A stretch of 64,000 nucleotides of DNA, from positions 124,001 to 188,000 of the forward strand of contig NZ_JAXHLU010000004.1 of the NCBI RefSeq assembly GCF_034521915.1. Direction: 5' to 3'. Of this stretch, positions 61,879 to 64,000 are shown in pieces. Made by a program: the position numbers and the translations under genes. Position 1 is the stretch's first letter; each line of letters opens with the position of its first letter. Origin of the DNA: Fodinibius sp034521915 (GTDB lineage: Bacteria > Bacteroidota > Rhodothermia > Balneolales > Balneolaceae). The notes under the pieces were generated by a model, which saw only the letters and a program-made list of their open reading frames with translations, made no database searches and was not told the origin of the DNA.

Positions 61879-64000
61879 TTATTCTGCCCAGGCTTCGGCA
61901 TCTTCATAAACTTCCGCAAACTCGATGCGTTCTCCGTCGTCACTTATGGTGGCCTCGAAGTGTGTTTCGCTCTCTTCTTCACGCTTGAGCAGTTCAGTAG
62001 CCAGCTCATCGATAATTTTCGTCTGGATCAGCCGCTTGAGTGGACGTGCGCCATAAACGGGATCGTATCCGCGTTCGGCCAGCCAGTCTTTGACATTATC
62101 AGAAACCGAAAGCTTGATGTCTTTTTTGTCGAGCATCTTGTGTACACGTCGCAACTGGATATCCACAATTTCGCGGATGTGTTCTTTCTCCAGCGGATGG
62201 AATACAATGACATCATCCACTCGGTTTAGGAACTCCGGACGAATCTGTTTCTTCAATTGATCCATCAATTGATCCTGCAGCTTATTATAAACTTCATCAG
62301 TAAATTCGCCACCGGTTTCTTCGATTTTATCCGAAATAAGGTGCGAACCGATGTTGCTGGTCATGATGATAATCGTATTGGTAAAGTCGACCGTGACGCC
62401 TTTGTTGTCGGTCAGGCGACCTTCGTCGAGTACCTGCAGCAACATATTAAAGACATCGGCATGGGCCTTCTCAATTTCATCAAGCAAGATTACCGAATAC
62501 GGTTTGCGTCGCACCGCTTCGGTAAGTTGACCGCCTTCGTCATAGCCCACATATCCCGGAGGAGCACCAACTAATCGACTGACGCTGTGGCGCTCCATAT
62601 ACTCACTCATGTCGATGCGAACCATGGCGTCTTCATCATTGAAGAGAAAATCTGCCAGCGATCGGGCAAGTTCCGTTTTACCCACGCCCGTAGATCCGAG
62701 GAAGAAGAACGAACCAATCGGACGTTGTGCGTCCTGCAGCCCGGCGCGTGAACGACGTACTGCATTCGAAACTGTTTGTACAGCTGGATCTTGTCCGACG
62801 ACACGCTTGTGTAGTTCTTCTTCGAGATTGATGAGCTTTTCACGCTCGCTTTGCAGCATCTTGCGAACCGGAATCCCGGTCCAACGCGAGACGATATCGG
62901 CAATATCCTCGTATTCTACTTCCTCTTTCAGCATCGCGCGGCCTTCCTGCACTTCCTCGAGCTTTTCCTGGGTGTCTTCCAGATCTTTTTCAAGCTGATT
63001 GATGGTGCCGTATCGCAGCTCAGCAACTTTCTCATACTTGCCTTCGCGTTCGGCTTTTTCGGCTTCATTACGAGCCGTTTCAATAGCTTGCTTTAGATCG
63101 CGCGTTTTCTTGATAAGATCCCGTTCGGTATCCCATTGATTGCGCATCGTGTTGCGCTTTTCTTCGAGATCCGCGAGCTCTTTCTCAATATTCTCGATTT
63201 TTTCCTCGTTTTGATCGCGTTTGAGTCCCTCGCGTTCAATTTCGAGCTGACGAATTTGTCGCTCAACCTGGTCGAGTTCTTCCGGCATCGAATCAATTTC
63301 CAGTCGCAAGCGTGAAGCTGACTCGTCGATAAGGTCAATTGCCTTATCCGGCAGGAATCGCTCGCTTATGTAACGGTGTGAGAGTTCAGCCGCAGCAACC
63401 AACGCCTCATCCCGGAGTTTTACCCCGTGATGGAGCTCATATCGTTCTTGGAGTCCGCGCAATATCGAAACCGTATCTTCAACGGATGGCTCATTGATCA
63501 AGACTTTCTGCATTCGTCGCTCGAGTGCACGGTCTTTTTCAATATGCTTGCGATATTCATCAAGCGTTGTGGCACCAATGGCATGCAGTTCGCCACGAGC
63601 CAGCGAAGGCTTCAAAATGTTGGCCGCGTCCATGGCGCCTTCTGTGGCACCGGCTCCTACAAGGGTATGAATCTCATCAATAAAGAGAATAATTTCTCCT
63701 TCCGATTCTTGAACCTCGTTGACGATGGCTTTGAGTCGTTCTTCGAATTCCCCGCGGAATTTGGTTCCGGCCATCAGCGCGCCCATATCAAGAGCTACAA
63801 TGCGCTTGGTCTTAAGACTTTCGGGCACATCACCTTTGTTGATGCGCAGAGCCAGTCCCTCGGCAATAGCCGTCTTACCAACACCGGCTTCACCAATCAG
63901 AACGGGATTATTCTTGGTACGCCGCGATAGAATCTGCATAATTCGGCGGATTTCCTGATCACGACCGATCACCGGATCCAGCTTGTTTTTTTCGGCCAGT
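61879..64000 (-). CDS. clpB: ATP-dependent disaggregase ClpB, 5' end beyond the window
   Basis: The visible part is about 707 codons and continues off the right edge; LDPVIGRDQEIRRIM is in frame up to 63999. It has Walker A motifs GEAGVGKT and GSTGVGKT for NBD1 and NBD2, the middle coiled-coil domain (about 250 residues, Glu/Lys-rich, with WDTERDLIKKTRDLKQAIE), GYVGYDEGGQLTEAVRRKPY (pore loop) and the NRVDDVIVFHPL sensor. ClpB acts with DnaK to rescue aggregated proteins after heat stress. About 150 N-terminal residues are missing because of the window edge, not because of a mutation. Confidence 0.97.
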   Translation of the reverse strand, partial: LAEKNKLDPVIGRDQEIRRIMQILSRRTKNNPVLIGEAGVGKTAIAEGLALRINKGDVPESLKTKRIVALDMGALMAGTKFRGEFEERLKAIVNEVQESEGEIILFIDEIHTLVGAGATEGAMDAANILKPSLARGELHAIGATTLDEYRKHIEKDRALERRMQKVLINEPSVEDTVSILRGLQERYELHHGVKLRDEALVAAAELSHRYISERFLPDKAIDLIDESASRLRLEIDSMPEELDQVERQIRQLEIEREGLKRDQNEEKIENIEKELADLEEKRNTMRNQWDTERDLIKKTRDLKQAIETARNEAEKAEREGKYEKVAELRYGTINQLEKDLEDTQEKLEEVQEGRAMLKEEVEYEDIADIVSRWTGIPVRKMLQSEREKLINLEEELHKRVVGQDPAVQTVSNAVRRSRAGLQDAQRPIGSFFFLGSTGVGKTELARSLADFLFNDEDAMVRIDMSEYMERHSVSRLVGAPPGYVGYDEGGQLTEAVRRKPYSVILLDEIEKAHADVFNMLLQVLDEGRLTDNKGVTVDFTNTIIIMTSNIGSHLISDKIEETGGEFTDEVYNKLQDQLMDQLKKQIRPEFLNRVDDVIVFHPLEKEHIREIVDIQLRRVHKMLDKKDIKLSVSDNVKDWLAERGYDPVYGARPLKRLIQTKIIDELATELLKREEESETHFEATISDDGERIEFAEVYEDAEAWAE

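Noticed and set aside
62257..62574. Plus-strand frames inside clpB
   Set aside because: ClpB motifs in the minus strand are unambiguous, so these are shadows.
1..64000. CRISPR arrays, tRNA, rRNA and replication origin
   Set aside because: No regularly spaced repeats of CRISPR length, no cloverleaf-type GTTCGA/T-arm regions in the gaps, no rRNA sequence and no dnaA-box cluster were seen by eye.

Overview
The window looks like a chromosomal segment of a member of the Balneolota/Rhodothermota branch near Bacteroidota (a Fodinibius/Gracilimonas-like marine or halophilic heterotroph). This is an inference from AT-leaning, moderate-GC DNA, a zinc metalloprotease of the DUF4953 type, a tricorn-like S41 protease, a TamA/TamB pair, an amidase ending in a type IX secretion (Por) sorting domain, many Spase-II lipoproteins, and weak Shine-Dalgarno sequences. 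No rRNA, tRNA, CRISPR array or prophage was seen.

Layout. 0-6 kb: a gene fragment at the edge, an HPt phosphotransfer protein, a small holin-like membrane protein, a PmtA-like methyltransferase, a secreted metalloprotease and a sodium:solute symporter. 6-14 kb: a minus-strand unit (WbqC-like protein, class V aminotransferase, an uncatalogued 38-residue membrane peptide, symporter), a four-helix-bundle protein, gltX, a class I aminotransferase and an NhaC antiporter. 13.7-14.8 kb: a RAYT transposase between REP-like palindromes. 14.8-26 kb: an NRDE protein, a membrane SpoIIE/PP2C phosphatase coupled to a thioredoxin-like protein, a DtxR-type regulator, a zinc alcohol dehydrogenase, a tricorn-like protease, and a membrane protein that seems to be a glycerophosphodiesterase stripped of its catalytic domain. 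26-34 kb: signalling genes, namely a PAS kinase with a decayed ATPase domain, a pseudo-receiver, about 1 kb of decayed repeats, then an intact LuxR-type response regulator and a six-PAS HisKA_3 kinase.

34-44.3 kb is the most system-like region. A GntR/UTRA repressor diverges from a DUF302 gene that has a near-consensus sigma-70 promoter overlapped by a candidate operator. DUF302 is followed by TolC, membrane-fusion and RND permease genes, a small frameshifted gene, a DUF2892 protein, TauE/SafE and two single-domain rhodaneses. I infer a GntR-controlled efflux and reactive-sulfur or metal stress locus. 44-52 kb: methyltransferases, a TlpA thioredoxin, alkaline phosphatase, CrcB, the copper/redox pair PCu(A)C-SCO, a CDF metal exporter with a structured leader, and an M14 carboxypeptidase. 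52-59 kb: tamA translationally coupled to a frameshifted tamB. 59-64 kb: an M29 aminopeptidase, a secreted amidase and the 3' part of clpB, which runs off the right edge.

The intergenic DNA is rich in small mobile or repeat elements: at least two MITE-like families with terminal inverted repeats, REP-like palindromes, and a pair of near-identical hairpins used at gene ends. Two genes (41.7 kb and tamB) each need removal of exactly one base to restore the frame, so either real decay or residual single-base sequence errors should be considered.
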